From the NCBI GenBank assembly GCA_014534295.1, contig JACVRU010000010.1, forward strand, positions 1 to 21,456: 21,456 bases of DNA. The letters are read 5' to 3'. Position 1 is the stretch's first letter. Every line of letters begins with the position of its first letter. This DNA is from Thermoleophilia bacterium. GTDB lineage: Bacteria > Actinomycetota > Thermoleophilia > Gaiellales > Gaiellaceae. Position numbers and translations under genes: made by a program. The notes beneath the pieces are model-generated. The model ran no database searches, had not been told where the DNA came from, and worked only from the letters and a program-made list of their open reading frames with translations. Of the stretch, positions 14,182 to 21,456 are shown piece after piece.

Positions 14182-15822
14182 ATGCGGAAGAGATGGCTCT
14201 GGCCGGCCGCTCTGGTCGCGTCCCTCCTCCTCGCGGTAGCCGGCTGTGGCGGCGACGACGAGGACGGGGCGGGCGACACCGGAGGCGAGACGGCCGCCGA
14301 GCAGGTGATCACCGTCAACTGGGGTACGGAGCCCCCGTCGCTCGACCCGGGTCTGGCGAGCGACACGACGTCGGCGAACATCCTGCTCAACATCATGGAT
14401 CCGCTCGTCAAGCTGGACGACGACCTCGAGCCCGTGCCGACCGCGGCCGAGAGCTGGGAGGTCAGCGACGACGGGACGACCTATACCTTCACGCTGCGGG
14501 ACGACCTCGCGTGGACGAACGGCGACCCCGTGACCGCGGAGGACTTCGCGTACTCGTGGAAGCGCACGATCTCCCCTGAGCTCGGCGCCGACTACGCGTA
14601 CCAGTTCTTCGGGATCCAGGGCGCGTCCGACTACAACGGGTGCGAGGAGAACTGCGACGCGATGGCCGACGAGGTCGGCGTCCGCGCGGTCGACGAGCGC
14701 ACCCTCGAGGTGACGCTGACGTCGCCGCAGCCGTGGTTCCTCCAGCAGCTGGCGCACCACTCGTTCCTCGCCGTGCACCGGCCGACGGTCGAGCAGTTCG
14801 GCGACACCTGGACGGAGGCCTCGAACATCGTCACGAACGGCCCGTTCCGGCTCGCCCGCTGGGAGCACGACTCCCGGATCGACCTGGTCAAATGGGAGGA
14901 GTGGCGCGACGCGGACAGCGTGACGCTGACCCGCGTGAACGGCCGCATGATCTCGGACGGCACGACCGCCGTGCAGGCGTTCGAGGCCGGCGAGATCGAC
15001 GCTCAGGTGGGCGGCCTGCCGCCGCAGGAGATGCAGCGGCTGAAGACCCTGCCCGAGTACCAGCAGTATCCGGCGCTCGGGACGTACTACTACGGCTTCA
15101 ACGTCGAGAACATCACCGATCCGAACCAGCGGCGGGCGATGGCGGTGGCGATCAACCGCCGTGCGATCATCGACAACGTCGCCCAGGCCGACCAGCTGCC
15201 CGCGACCGGCTACACGCCGGAGGGCACGCCGGGGTTCGACACCCTGAACCCGGAGTCCGAGTGGCTGCCGGAGGAGGGTGACATCGACCGGGCGAAGGAG
15301 CTGATGGACCAGGTCCAGAACCCGAAGACGAACATCAACCTCTTCCACAACGACGCGCCCGGCCATAGGGAGATCGCCGTGGCCGTGCAGGACATGTGGA
15401 AGGAGCTCGGCCTGAACGTGACCATCCGCGCTCAGGAGTGGGCCCAGTATCTCGAGTTCATCGGGCCTCCGCCGAGCGGCGACGTGGACGTCTTCCGGCT
15501 GGGGTGGATCGGCGACTTCGTCGACGCGATCAACTTCCTCGAGATGTGGACCTGCCGGTCCGGGAACAACAGCACCAACTACTGCGACGAGAACTACGAC
15601 CGCATCGTCGAAGAGGTGCAGACCGGCAACCTCGAGGAGGACGAGCGGTTCGACCGCTACGCGGAGCTCGAGCAGATGCTGTTCGGGTCCGACGGCGCGG
15701 TGCCGCTGATCCCGATCTACTGGTACACGTACGTCAACCTGGAACGGGAGAACATCCAGGAGACCTTCAACCTCAACCTGCTCGACCAGGTCGACCTGAC
15801 CACGGTCGAGGTCCAGGAATAG
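14182..15822 (+). CDS. oppA: Oligopeptide-type ABC transporter substrate-binding lipoprotein
   Basis: This 546-aa extracytoplasmic solute-binding protein belongs to family 5 (SBP_bac_5). It has a lipoprotein signal, MRKRWLWPAALVASLL then LAVAGC, with C22 as the lipidated cysteine, followed by an Asp/Glu/Gly-rich tether. The family signature appears as PPSLDPGLASDTTSANIL, LVKLDDDLEPVPTAAESWEVSDDGTTY, FTLRDDLAWTNGDPVTAEDFAYSWKR and FNVENITDPNQRRAMAVAINR. The length is normal. It should bind peptides or another extracellular solute and deliver it to the OppBC channel. Some members bind oligosaccharides, nickel or antibiotics, so peptide specificity is an inference. The gene is first in a five-gene transporter cluster and has its own strong ribosome-binding site. 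Confidence 0.95.
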   Translation: MRKRWLWPAALVASLLLAVAGCGGDDEDGAGDTGGETAAEQVITVNWGTEPPSLDPGLASDTTSANILLNIMDPLVKLDDDLEPVPTAAESWEVSDDGTTYTFTLRDDLAWTNGDPVTAEDFAYSWKRTISPELGADYAYQFFGIQGASDYNGCEENCDAMADEVGVRAVDERTLEVTLTSPQPWFLQQLAHHSFLAVHRPTVEQFGDTWTEASNIVTNGPFRLARWEHDSRIDLVKWEEWRDADSVTLTRVNGRMISDGTTAVQAFEAGEIDAQVGGLPPQEMQRLKTLPEYQQYPALGTYYYGFNVENITDPNQRRAMAVAINRRAIIDNVAQADQLPATGYTPEGTPGFDTLNPESEWLPEEGDIDRAKELMDQVQNPKTNINLFHNDAPGHREIAVAVQDMWKELGLNVTIRAQEWAQYLEFIGPPPSGDVDVFRLGWIGDFVDAINFLEMWTCRSGNNSTNYCDENYDRIVEEVQTGNLEEDERFDRYAELEQMLFGSDGAVPLIPIYWYTYVNLERENIQETFNLNLLDQVDLTTVEVQE

Positions 15823-15836
15823 GGCAGAACTGCCCT
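15821..15836 (+). other. Small hairpin overlapping the oppA stop
   Basis: AGGGCA (15821-15826) pairs with TGCCCT (15831-15836) around a GAAC loop, starting inside the oppA TAG stop. It is the first of two tandem hairpins in the oppA-oppB gap. Confidence 0.6.
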
Positions 15837-15841
15837 GACGT

Positions 15842-15881
15842 GAACGCGTGGAGGCGCCCTACGGGGTGCCTCCACGCGTTC
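15842..15881 (+). terminator. Long hairpin with UACG tetraloop between oppA and oppB (attenuator or mRNA-stabilising)
   Basis: Bases 15842-15859 pair with 15864-15881. This gives an 18-bp stem with a single G-T wobble, closed by C(TACG)G, the unusually stable UNCG-type tetraloop. The T-run after it is poor (CGTTCCGTAAG), so full termination is doubtful. The likeliest roles are partial termination or protection of the oppA message from 3' exonucleases, lowering permease and ATPase expression relative to the binding protein. The structure is read directly; the function is inferred. Confidence 0.75.
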
Positions 15882-15917
15882 GTTCCGTAAGATCGCGGCC
15901 CGGGTAGGGAGCGACGC

Positions 15918-16844
15918 ATGACCAAGTTCGTCGTCAGGAGACTCGTCTGGACGATCCCCGTGGTCCTGCTCGTCATCCTCTTGACGTTCACGATGATGAA
16001 GCAGATCGGCGGGAACCCGTTCCGGCAGACCGAACGGGCGGTACCCGCGTCGATCCAGCGGAACCTCGAGCGCAAGTTCGGGCTCGACAAGCCCTGGTAC
16101 GTCCAGTACGCCCAGTACGTCCGGAACGTGTTCACGTTCGACCTGGGGCCTTCGATGGTGCTGCGTGGACGCTCGGTCAACGCGATCGTGAAGGAGCAGT
16201 TCCCGCGCTCGATCCAGCTGGGCGGGCTGGCGATGCTGTTCGCACTGGTGGTGGGCGTCCCGCTGGGGGCGGTCGCGGCCCTGAAGCAGAACTCGACCGC
16301 GGACTACTCGGCGATGGTGGTCTCGAACGTCGGCTTCGCGGTGCCGAGCTTCCTGGTGGCGACGCTGCTGATCTACTTCGTGTCGCTGAAGTGGGGGCTG
16401 CTGCCGACGAGCGGCTGGGCGACCTGGAGGCACAAGATCCTGCCGCCGATCGCGCTCGGGCTCGGGCCGATGGCCTACTTCGCGCGCCTGGCCCGCGGGT
16501 CGATGCTCGAGACGCTCCAGCAGGACTACGTGCGGACGGCGAGGGCCAAGGGCCTCCGCTGGCGGCGCGTCGTCGTCGTGCACGTGCTCCGCAACTCGCT
16601 GATCCCGGTCGTCACCGCCGCCGGCCCCTTCCTCGGCTTCCTGATCACCGGCTCCTTCATCATCGAGACGATCTTCGCGATCCCGGGCATCGGCCGGTAC
16701 TACGTCGTCTCGGTGCAGGCGCGTGACCTCTCCGTGACGATGGGGCTGACCGTCATCCTCGCCCTGATCATCGTCGTCGCCAACCTGATCGTGGACATCC
16801 TCTACGGCCTGCTCGACCCGCGTACCCGGGAGGCCCGGGCCTGA
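15918..16844 (+). CDS. oppB: Oligopeptide-type ABC transporter permease, OppB family
   Basis: This 308-aa inner-membrane permease is one half of the translocation channel. The first membrane span is near residues 9-28 (LVWTIPVVLLVILLTFTMM), followed by a periplasmic loop containing RKFGLDKPWYVQYAQYV. The BPD_transp_1 domain with five further spans follows. The cytoplasmic EAA loop that docks on the ATPases reads DYVRTARAKGLRWRRVVVVHVLRNSLIP. The C-terminus ends in a typical ILYGLLDPRTR. AGGGAG (15906-15911) is a reasonable ribosome-binding site before the ATG. The stop overlaps the oppC start by one base (TGATG). Confidence 0.95.
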   Translation: MTKFVVRRLVWTIPVVLLVILLTFTMMKQIGGNPFRQTERAVPASIQRNLERKFGLDKPWYVQYAQYVRNVFTFDLGPSMVLRGRSVNAIVKEQFPRSIQLGGLAMLFALVVGVPLGAVAALKQNSTADYSAMVVSNVGFAVPSFLVATLLIYFVSLKWGLLPTSGWATWRHKILPPIALGLGPMAYFARLARGSMLETLQQDYVRTARAKGLRWRRVVVVHVLRNSLIPVVTAAGPFLGFLITGSFIIETIFAIPGIGRYYVVSVQARDLSVTMGLTVILALIIVVANLIVDILYGLLDPRTREARA

Positions 16845-17749
16845 TGGCCGTTCGCGAAGAGGTCGTCGCCGAGCACACCGCCGCCGGCGCGCCGATCCGG
16901 CAGTCGAGCCTCTGGCGCGACGCGTGGCGCCGGTACCTCCGGAACCGCGGCGCCGTGCTGGCGGCGGCCGTCTTCGTCCTCCTCGTCCTCTACTGCCTGA
17001 TCGCCCCCATCGCGTCGCCCTACGATCCCTACGAGGTCGACTTCAGCCAGGCCTACCAGACGCCGAGCTGGGCGCACCCGCTCGGCTCCGACCAGTTCGG
17101 GCGCGACCTCCTCACGCGGACGGCGCTCGGCGGACGGATCTCGATCGGGATCGGCTTCGGCGCGACGATCGCGATCCTGCTCATCGGCGTCGCCTACGGG
17201 GCGATCTCGGGCTTCGTAGGGGGCAAGCTGGACGACGCGCTGATGCGGTTCCTGGACGCGCTCTACGGGCTACCCTACCTCCCCTTCGCGATCCTCACAC
17301 TCGCGATCTTCGGCACCGTCAACTTCTGGACGATGGTCGTCGCGCTCTCGGTCGCGAGCTGGTTCACCGCGGCCCGTATCGTCCGGGGGCAGATCATCAC
17401 GCTGAAGGAGAACGACTACGTTCGCGCCGCCAGGGCAGTGGGCGCGCGCTGGCACCGGATCCTCCTGCGCCACCTGCTGCCGAACACGCTCGGCGTGCTG
17501 ATCATCGCCATCTTCCTCGAGCTCCCGGGCGTGATCCTCGGCGAGGCGTTCCTCTCCTTCATCGGGCTGGGGATCAATCCCCCGAACGCCTCGTGGGGGT
17601 CGATGGCGCAGGACGGGTACCAGGCGTACCGCGTCCACCCGCACATCATCGTCATCCCGAGCGTCGCGATCGCCACGCTGATCCTCTGCGCGAACTTCAT
17701 CGCCGACGGTCTCCGTGACGCGCTCGACCCACGGACGAGGGAGACCTAG
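16844..17749 (+). CDS. oppC: Oligopeptide-type ABC transporter permease, OppC family
   Basis: This 301-aa permease is the partner of OppB. It has the OppC-type N-terminal segment (SSLWRDAWRRYLRNRGAVL) leading into the first span, AAAVFVLLVLYCLIAPI. The loop WAHPLGSDQFGRDLLTRTALGGRISI is a strong OppC signature. The EAA loop is DYVRAARAVGARWHRILLRHLLPNTLG, followed by LSFIGLGINPPNASWGSM and the closing DGLRDALDPRTRET. It starts at an ATG overlapping the oppB stop, and its TAG is directly followed by the oppD ATG with no gap. This tight packing points to a single translationally coupled unit. Confidence 0.95.
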   Translation: MAVREEVVAEHTAAGAPIRQSSLWRDAWRRYLRNRGAVLAAAVFVLLVLYCLIAPIASPYDPYEVDFSQAYQTPSWAHPLGSDQFGRDLLTRTALGGRISIGIGFGATIAILLIGVAYGAISGFVGGKLDDALMRFLDALYGLPYLPFAILTLAIFGTVNFWTMVVALSVASWFTAARIVRGQIITLKENDYVRAARAVGARWHRILLRHLLPNTLGVLIIAIFLELPGVILGEAFLSFIGLGINPPNASWGSMAQDGYQAYRVHPHIIVIPSVAIATLILCANFIADGLRDALDPRTRET

Positions 17750-18763
17750 ATGGCGCTGCTCGAGGTCAAGAACCTGCATACGCACTTCTTCACCCGCGAG
17801 GGCGTCGTTCGTGCCGTGGACGGCGTCGACTTCGAGCTCGAGCGGGGGCGGACGCTCGGGATCGTGGGCGAGTCGGGGTGCGGGAAGTCGGTGACCGCGC
17901 TCTCGATCATGGGCCTGATCCCGAAGCCGCCCGCGAAGATCGTCGAGGGACAGGTGCTGTTCGAGGGCCGCGACCTGACCGAGCTCGACGAGGGCGAGCT
18001 CGAGGACGTCCGCGGGCGTCACATCGCCATGATCTTCCAGGACCCGATGACCTCGCTGAACCCGACGCTCAAGATCGGGACGCAGCTGACGGAGACGCTG
18101 AGGCGCCACCTGGGGATGTCCAAGGACGCCGCGCGCAAGCGTGCGATCGAGCTGCTCGAGGAGGTGCACATCCCGAACGCGGCGGCGCGGCTCGACGACT
18201 ATCCGCATCGGTACTCCGGGGGCATGCGCCAGCGCGTCATGATCGCGGGCGCGATCGCCTGCAACCCGAAGCTCCTCATCGCCGACGAGCCCTCGACCGC
18301 GCTCGACGTGACCGTCCAGGCCAGGATACTCGACCTGCTCGAGGAGCTCCGCAAGGCGCACGACATGGCGATGATCCTGATCACGCACGACATGGGCGTC
18401 GTCGCGGAGGCCGCGGACGAGGTCGCGGTCATGTACGCGGGCCAGCTCGTCGAGCGGGCGGGCGTGCAGGACCTCTTCGACCGGCCCGAGCATCCATACA
18501 CGGAGGCGCTGCTCGGCGCGCTGCCGCACGTCGACGAGGAGCACGTGCGGGAGTCGCGCCTGACGACGATTCCCGGCCGGCCTCCGAACCTGGTCGACCC
18601 ACCGGAAGCCTGCCGGTTCGGGCCGCGCTGTCCGTACGCCAGCCTGAACGACTCGTGCACACAGGTCGAGCCGCAGCTGCGCGAGCTCCGGAAGGGCCAC
18701 TGGGTGCGCTCCGCCCATCCCGCGAGCGAGCGGGCCGGCGTCCCGGCTGAGGTCGGCGCATGA
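17750..18763 (+). CDS. oppD: Oligopeptide-type ABC transporter ATPase, OppD family
   Basis: This 337-aa cytoplasmic ATPase powers import. Walker A is GESGCGKS (residues 40-47), the ABC signature is YSGGMRQRVMIA, and Walker B is LLIADEPSTALDVTVQ, followed by the switch histidine in LITHDMGVVAEA. The C-terminal oligopeptide-transporter extension is present, with the conserved cysteines in CRFGPRCPYASLNDSC, which in some relatives bind an iron-sulfur cluster. All ATP-hydrolysis motifs are intact. The last bases overlap the oppF start by 4 nt (ATGA). Confidence 0.96.
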   Translation: MALLEVKNLHTHFFTREGVVRAVDGVDFELERGRTLGIVGESGCGKSVTALSIMGLIPKPPAKIVEGQVLFEGRDLTELDEGELEDVRGRHIAMIFQDPMTSLNPTLKIGTQLTETLRRHLGMSKDAARKRAIELLEEVHIPNAAARLDDYPHRYSGGMRQRVMIAGAIACNPKLLIADEPSTALDVTVQARILDLLEELRKAHDMAMILITHDMGVVAEAADEVAVMYAGQLVERAGVQDLFDRPEHPYTEALLGALPHVDEEHVRESRLTTIPGRPPNLVDPPEACRFGPRCPYASLNDSCTQVEPQLRELRKGHWVRSAHPASERAGVPAEVGA

Positions 18764-19650
18764 GCACGAACGGCGCGCTGCTCGAGGTCACGGACCTCAC
18801 GAAGCACTTCCCGATCAAGCAGGGCCTCCTCTTCGACCGCACCGTCGGCCACGTCAAGGCCGTCGACGGCGTCAGCTTCCAGATCGCGGAGGGCGAGACG
18901 CTCGGCCTCGTCGGCGAGTCAGGCTCCGGAAAGTCGACGACGGGCTATTGCGTCCTCCAACTCCTGAAGCCGACCAGCGGCTCGGTGCGCTTCATGGGCC
19001 GCGAGCTGACCGAGCTCGGGCGGGAGGACCTGCGGCGGATGCGGCGCGAGATGCAGATCGTCTTCCAGGATCCCTACGCGTCGCTCGACCCGCGGATGAC
19101 GGTGGGCGACATCGTCTCGGAGCCGCTCGTCGTCCACGGGGTCGGCAGCCGGCGGGCGCGCCGCGAGACGGTGCGCGGGCTGCTCGAGGTGGTCGGCTTC
19201 AACCCGGAGTACACGAACCGCTATCCGCACGAGTTCTCCGGCGGGCAGCGGCAGCGGATCGGGATCGCCCGCGCGCTCGCGCTCAACCCGAAGCTGATCG
19301 TGTGCGACGAGCCCGTGTCCGCGCTGGACGTGTCGATCCAGGCGCAGATCCTGAACCTGCTCAAGGATCTTCAGCGCGACTTCGGGCTGACGTACCTGTT
19401 CATCGCCCACGACCTCGCCGTCGTCCGGGCGATCAGCGACCGCATCGCCGTCATGAACCAGGGCCGGCTCGTGGAGGTGGGGCCGGCCGCAGAGGTCTAC
19501 TCGAGTCCCCAGGACGAGTACACGCGCGCGCTCCTCGCCGCTGTGCCGGTGCCGGACCCGCGGAAGATGAAGGAGCGCAAGGAGGAGCGCCGCCGCGTCG
19601 CGCACGTCCTCGCCGAGGCGGCCGAGGAGGCCGCGCTGGCGGACGAGTGA
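18760..19650 (+). CDS. oppF: Oligopeptide-type ABC transporter ATPase, OppF family
   Basis: This 296-aa ATPase is the partner of OppD. Walker A is GESGSGKS (residues 52-59), the Q-loop region reads IVFQDPYASLDPRMTVGDIV, the signature is FSGGQRQRIGIARAL, and Walker B is LIVCDEPVSALDVSIQ, followed by LFIAHDLAVVRAISD. It is shorter than most OppF proteins (often about 320-330 aa). It ends soon after EYTRALLAAVPVPDP with a charged Lys/Glu helix and lacks the cysteine-bearing C-terminal extension seen in the OppD here. The ATG sits inside the oppD stop (ATGA), and the 3' end overlaps the kelch gene start in the GTGA arrangement. Confidence 0.95.
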   Translation: MSTNGALLEVTDLTKHFPIKQGLLFDRTVGHVKAVDGVSFQIAEGETLGLVGESGSGKSTTGYCVLQLLKPTSGSVRFMGRELTELGREDLRRMRREMQIVFQDPYASLDPRMTVGDIVSEPLVVHGVGSRRARRETVRGLLEVVGFNPEYTNRYPHEFSGGQRQRIGIARALALNPKLIVCDEPVSALDVSIQAQILNLLKDLQRDFGLTYLFIAHDLAVVRAISDRIAVMNQGRLVEVGPAAEVYSSPQDEYTRALLAAVPVPDPRKMKERKEERRRVAHVLAEAAEEAALADE

Positions 19651-20564
19651 GGGCCCTCGCGCTGCTCGCCGGGCTCGCGGTCCTGGCGACGGGGTGCGGG
19701 GGAGGGGAGGAGGCGTCGTCCGACGAGGACGGGTGGGAGCGCGCCCGTTCCATGTCCCAGCGCCGCAGCTACATCGCCGCCGCGCAGGTGGGGGAGCTGG
19801 TCTACGCCGCCGGGGGCATGGTCGGCGAGTCGGGCCGGCCGCTCGCCACGTTCCAGCGCTTCGACCCGGCGGCCGACTCGTGGACGGGACTCCAGCGGCT
19901 CCCGGAGCCGGTCAGCGCGGCCGCGGCCGCGGCCGTCGGCTCGACCATGTACGTCACGGGCGGGCAGGGGCTCGGCCGCGTCACGGGTCGGCAGGCCTGG
20001 GCGTACGACACGGAGCGGCCCGGCTGGCGCGAGCTCGCCGCGCTCCCGGAGCCCCGCTTCAACCACTCCGCCGTCGCGCTCGGGGACCGGGTCTACGTCC
20101 TCGGCGGCTACTCGTTCGGGGTCGAGCACGACGAGGTCTTCGCCTACGACCCGGGCGCGGACCGCTGGTCGCTGGCGACGCGGCTGCCGCGGCCGATGCA
20201 CGCGTTCGGAGCGGTTGCGTTCCGCGGCGAGATCTGGGTGATCGGCGGGCGGCACGAGGAGGAGCTGCTCCGCGAGGTCTGGATCTTCGACCCGGGCTCA
20301 GGCGAATGGCGGGAGGGGCCCGCGATGCCGAAGCCGATGGAGCTGCTCGGCGCGGCGGTGGCCGGCGACGAGATCCACGTCGTCTGGGAGAGCGTCTACC
20401 AGATCTACGACGCGGGCACGGGCCGCTGGCGGCAAGGCCCGCGGCCGCTCGTGAGCCGCCACGCGCTCGAGGCTTTCGTCGTCGGCGGCGGCCTCTACAC
20501 GATCGGCGGCTGCACGACGGCCCTCGTCGACAGCCCCGTCGTCGAGCGCCGCGAGCTGCCTTAA
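19647..20564 (+). CDS. Kelch-repeat beta-propeller lipoprotein
   Basis: This 305-aa exported protein has a short signal peptide (RALALLAGLAVLATGC) with the lipidated cysteine at residue 17, then a Gly/Glu/Asp tether. Six kelch-type blades follow: pairs of Gly (YAAGGM, YVTGGQ, YVLGGY, WVIGGR, YTIGGC) spaced by about 45-50 residues, with the W/Y partners (DSWTGL, PGWREL, DRWSLA, GEWREG, GRWRQG). Blade 5 has lost the Gly pair (HVVWES). Propellers of this kind bind proteins or small ligands on the cell surface. The GTG overlaps the oppF stop by 4 bases, so it is translated with the transporter and may help capture or present its substrate; that role is inferred. The TAA stop coincides with the edge of a repeat element. 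Confidence 0.88.
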   Translation: MRALALLAGLAVLATGCGGGEEASSDEDGWERARSMSQRRSYIAAAQVGELVYAAGGMVGESGRPLATFQRFDPAADSWTGLQRLPEPVSAAAAAAVGSTMYVTGGQGLGRVTGRQAWAYDTERPGWRELAALPEPRFNHSAVALGDRVYVLGGYSFGVEHDEVFAYDPGADRWSLATRLPRPMHAFGAVAFRGEIWVIGGRHEEELLREVWIFDPGSGEWREGPAMPKPMELLGAAVAGDEIHVVWESVYQIYDAGTGRWRQGPRPLVSRHALEAFVVGGGLYTIGGCTTALVDSPVVERRELP

Positions 20565-20681
20565 CAGGGGTCAGACCCTGGTGGCGTTTCCGTAACGTCT
20601 CGTCCACAGCCGGCGGCCCGTGACAGTTCCCGTGCCCTTCGTCGCCCCGTCACGATCTCGACACTGGGGTCAGACCCCTGT
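20564..20681. repeat. REPIN-like element: two GGGGTCAGACCCC-type palindromes
   Basis: ACAGGGGTC (20564-20572) and GACCCCTGT (20673-20681) are perfect terminal inverted repeats. Each end contains an odd palindrome of the form GGGGTCAGACCC(C): 20567-20578 on the left with one C lost, and 20666-20678 on the right. The interior has a weaker stem, CGTGAC (20619-20624) with GTCACG (about 20649-20654). Such paired palindromes resemble REP/REPIN elements, which are non-autonomous repeats moved by Y1-type transposases. No transposase lies here. Between convergent genes it could also act as a two-way terminator or exonuclease block. Confidence 0.7.
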
Positions 20682-20693
20682 GACGGATGTGTG

Positions 20694-21456
20694 TCAGAGG
20701 CCGAGGTGGCGGGCGATGACCATGCGCTGCACCTCGTTGGTGCCCTCGCCGATCTCGAGGATCTTCTGGTCCCGGTACAGCCGCGAGATCGCGAACTCCT
20801 CCATATAGCCGTATCCGCCGTGGATCTGCAGCGCCTCGTTGACGACGCGCCGCGACAGCTCGCCCGTGTACAGCTTGGCCATCGCCGCCTCCTTCGCGAA
20901 GGGCCGCCCCTGGTCCTTGAGCCACGCGGCCTTGTAGGTCAGGGCCCGGCCCGCCTCGATTTCCACGGCCATGTCCGCCAGCTTGAACTGGATCGCCTGG
21001 AAGCGCGCGATCGGCTCGCCGAACTGCCGCCGCTCCTTCGCGTACGCGTACGCGAGGTCGTAGGCCCCCTGGGCGAGCCCGACGCCCATCGACGCGACGG
21101 AGATGCGGCCGCCGTCGAGGATCTCCAGGAACTGGCGAAAGCCCTCGCCGCGGGGCCCGAGGAGGTGGTCCTCGGGCACCTCGCAGTCGCGGAACGAGAG
21201 CTCGCGCGTGTCGGAGGCGTGCCAGCCGAGCTTCTCCAGCGGCGGCGAGATCTCGTAGCCGGGCGCCCCGTTCGGGATGACGATGTTCGAGACCTCGCCG
21301 TCGCCGGTACGAGCGGTGATCGTGACGCACGCGGTGATCTCCGTGCCCGCGTTCGTGATGAAGATCTTCGAGCCGTTGACCACCCAGCTGCCGTCCCGGA
21401 GCTCGGCCGTCGTCCGCGTCGAGCCCGCGTCCGAGCCCGCCTCCGGCTCGGTCAGC
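20694..21456 (-). CDS. Acyl-CoA dehydrogenase (N-terminal part beyond the window)
   Basis: About 253 C-terminal residues of an FAD-dependent acyl-CoA dehydrogenase are visible of a usual 380-400. The frame runs off the right edge with LTEPEAGSDAGSTRTTA, the FAD/substrate-binding signature. It continues VNGSKIFITNAG, RRQFGEPIARFQAIQFKLADM, IHGGYGYMEEFAISRLYRD and EIGEGTNEVQRMVIARHLGL. The Glu in the GEGT motif occupies the catalytic-base position of short- and medium-chain enzymes. It oxidises an acyl-CoA to the 2-enoyl-CoA, passing electrons to ETF. Chain-length or branched-chain specificity cannot be fixed from this part. It converges with the kelch gene across the REPIN-like element. Confidence 0.95.
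   Translation of the reverse strand, partial: LTEPEAGSDAGSTRTTAELRDGSWVVNGSKIFITNAGTEITACVTITARTGDGEVSNIVIPNGAPGYEISPPLEKLGWHASDTRELSFRDCEVPEDHLLGPRGEGFRQFLEILDGGRISVASMGVGLAQGAYDLAYAYAKERRQFGEPIARFQAIQFKLADMAVEIEAGRALTYKAAWLKDQGRPFAKEAAMAKLYTGELSRRVVNEALQIHGGYGYMEEFAISRLYRDQKILEIGEGTNEVQRMVIARHLGL

Noticed and set aside
1..21456. Anti-phage defence island or integrated mobile element.
   Set aside because: No nuclease, integrase, toxin-antitoxin, restriction or transposase gene is seen. The ATPase/TPR protein is of the common cyclase-linked type and lacks an effector domain.

Overview
This window looks like chromosomal DNA from a very GC-rich actinobacterium. Third codon positions are almost all G or C, GTG starts are frequent, genes are packed with 1-8 nt overlaps, and there are lipoproteins with classical lipoboxes. 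A deep-branching lineage such as Thermoleophilia (Gaiellales/Solirubrobacterales) would fit, but that is an inference from style and not a measured placement. There are no rRNA or tRNA genes, CRISPR arrays, prophage genes or transposase genes, and no gene-free stretch exceeds 300 bases.

Region 1 (1-12122, + strand) is one continuous run of eleven genes with no gap above 24 nt: E1-beta (cut by the left edge), E2, a VOC-fold protein, a GNAT acetyltransferase, dihydrolipoyl dehydrogenase (E3), a 74-aa membrane protein, a HisC-type aminotransferase, an MFS exporter, the MeaB chaperone GTPase, an ACT-domain threonine dehydratase, and a 1052-aa adenylate cyclase/ATPase/TPR signalling protein. The metabolic core is a 2-oxoacid dehydrogenase complex. 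Threonine dehydratase (making 2-oxobutanoate) and MeaB (protecting methylmalonyl-CoA mutase) could sit before and after it in a route from threonine to propionyl-CoA to succinyl-CoA. The E2 linker carries two copies of a 23-bp palindromic repeat inserted in frame.

Region 2 (12119-13949, - strand) is a convergent unit. It holds a metallo-beta-lactamase/double-rhodanese protein related to persulfide dioxygenases, a very short alpha/beta-hydrolase-like protein that lacks the nucleophile serine, and a possible 28-codon ORF coupled to it. The last ORF ends in a 3-nt overlap with the cyclase gene.

Region 3 (13950-14181) is a 232-nt divergent intergenic region. It has several mutually exclusive inverted repeats and an AAGCGCTT palindrome close to the next gene.

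Region 4 (14182-20564, + strand) is a complete oligopeptide-type ABC importer, oppA-B-C-D-F, with a kelch-propeller lipoprotein gene translationally coupled to its end. A long hairpin with a UACG tetraloop lies between oppA and oppB.

Region 5 (20564-21456) is a 118-bp REPIN-like element made of two ggggtcagacccc-type palindromes. It sits against the kelch stop codon and is followed by the C-terminal part of an acyl-CoA dehydrogenase on the - strand, cut by the right edge.

No complete new defence or mobile system is visible. The most unusual items are the in-frame palindromes in E2, the alternative-pairing intergenic region, the REPIN-like element, the degenerate mini-hydrolase, and the placement of a multidomain cyclase/ATPase at the end of a metabolic operon.
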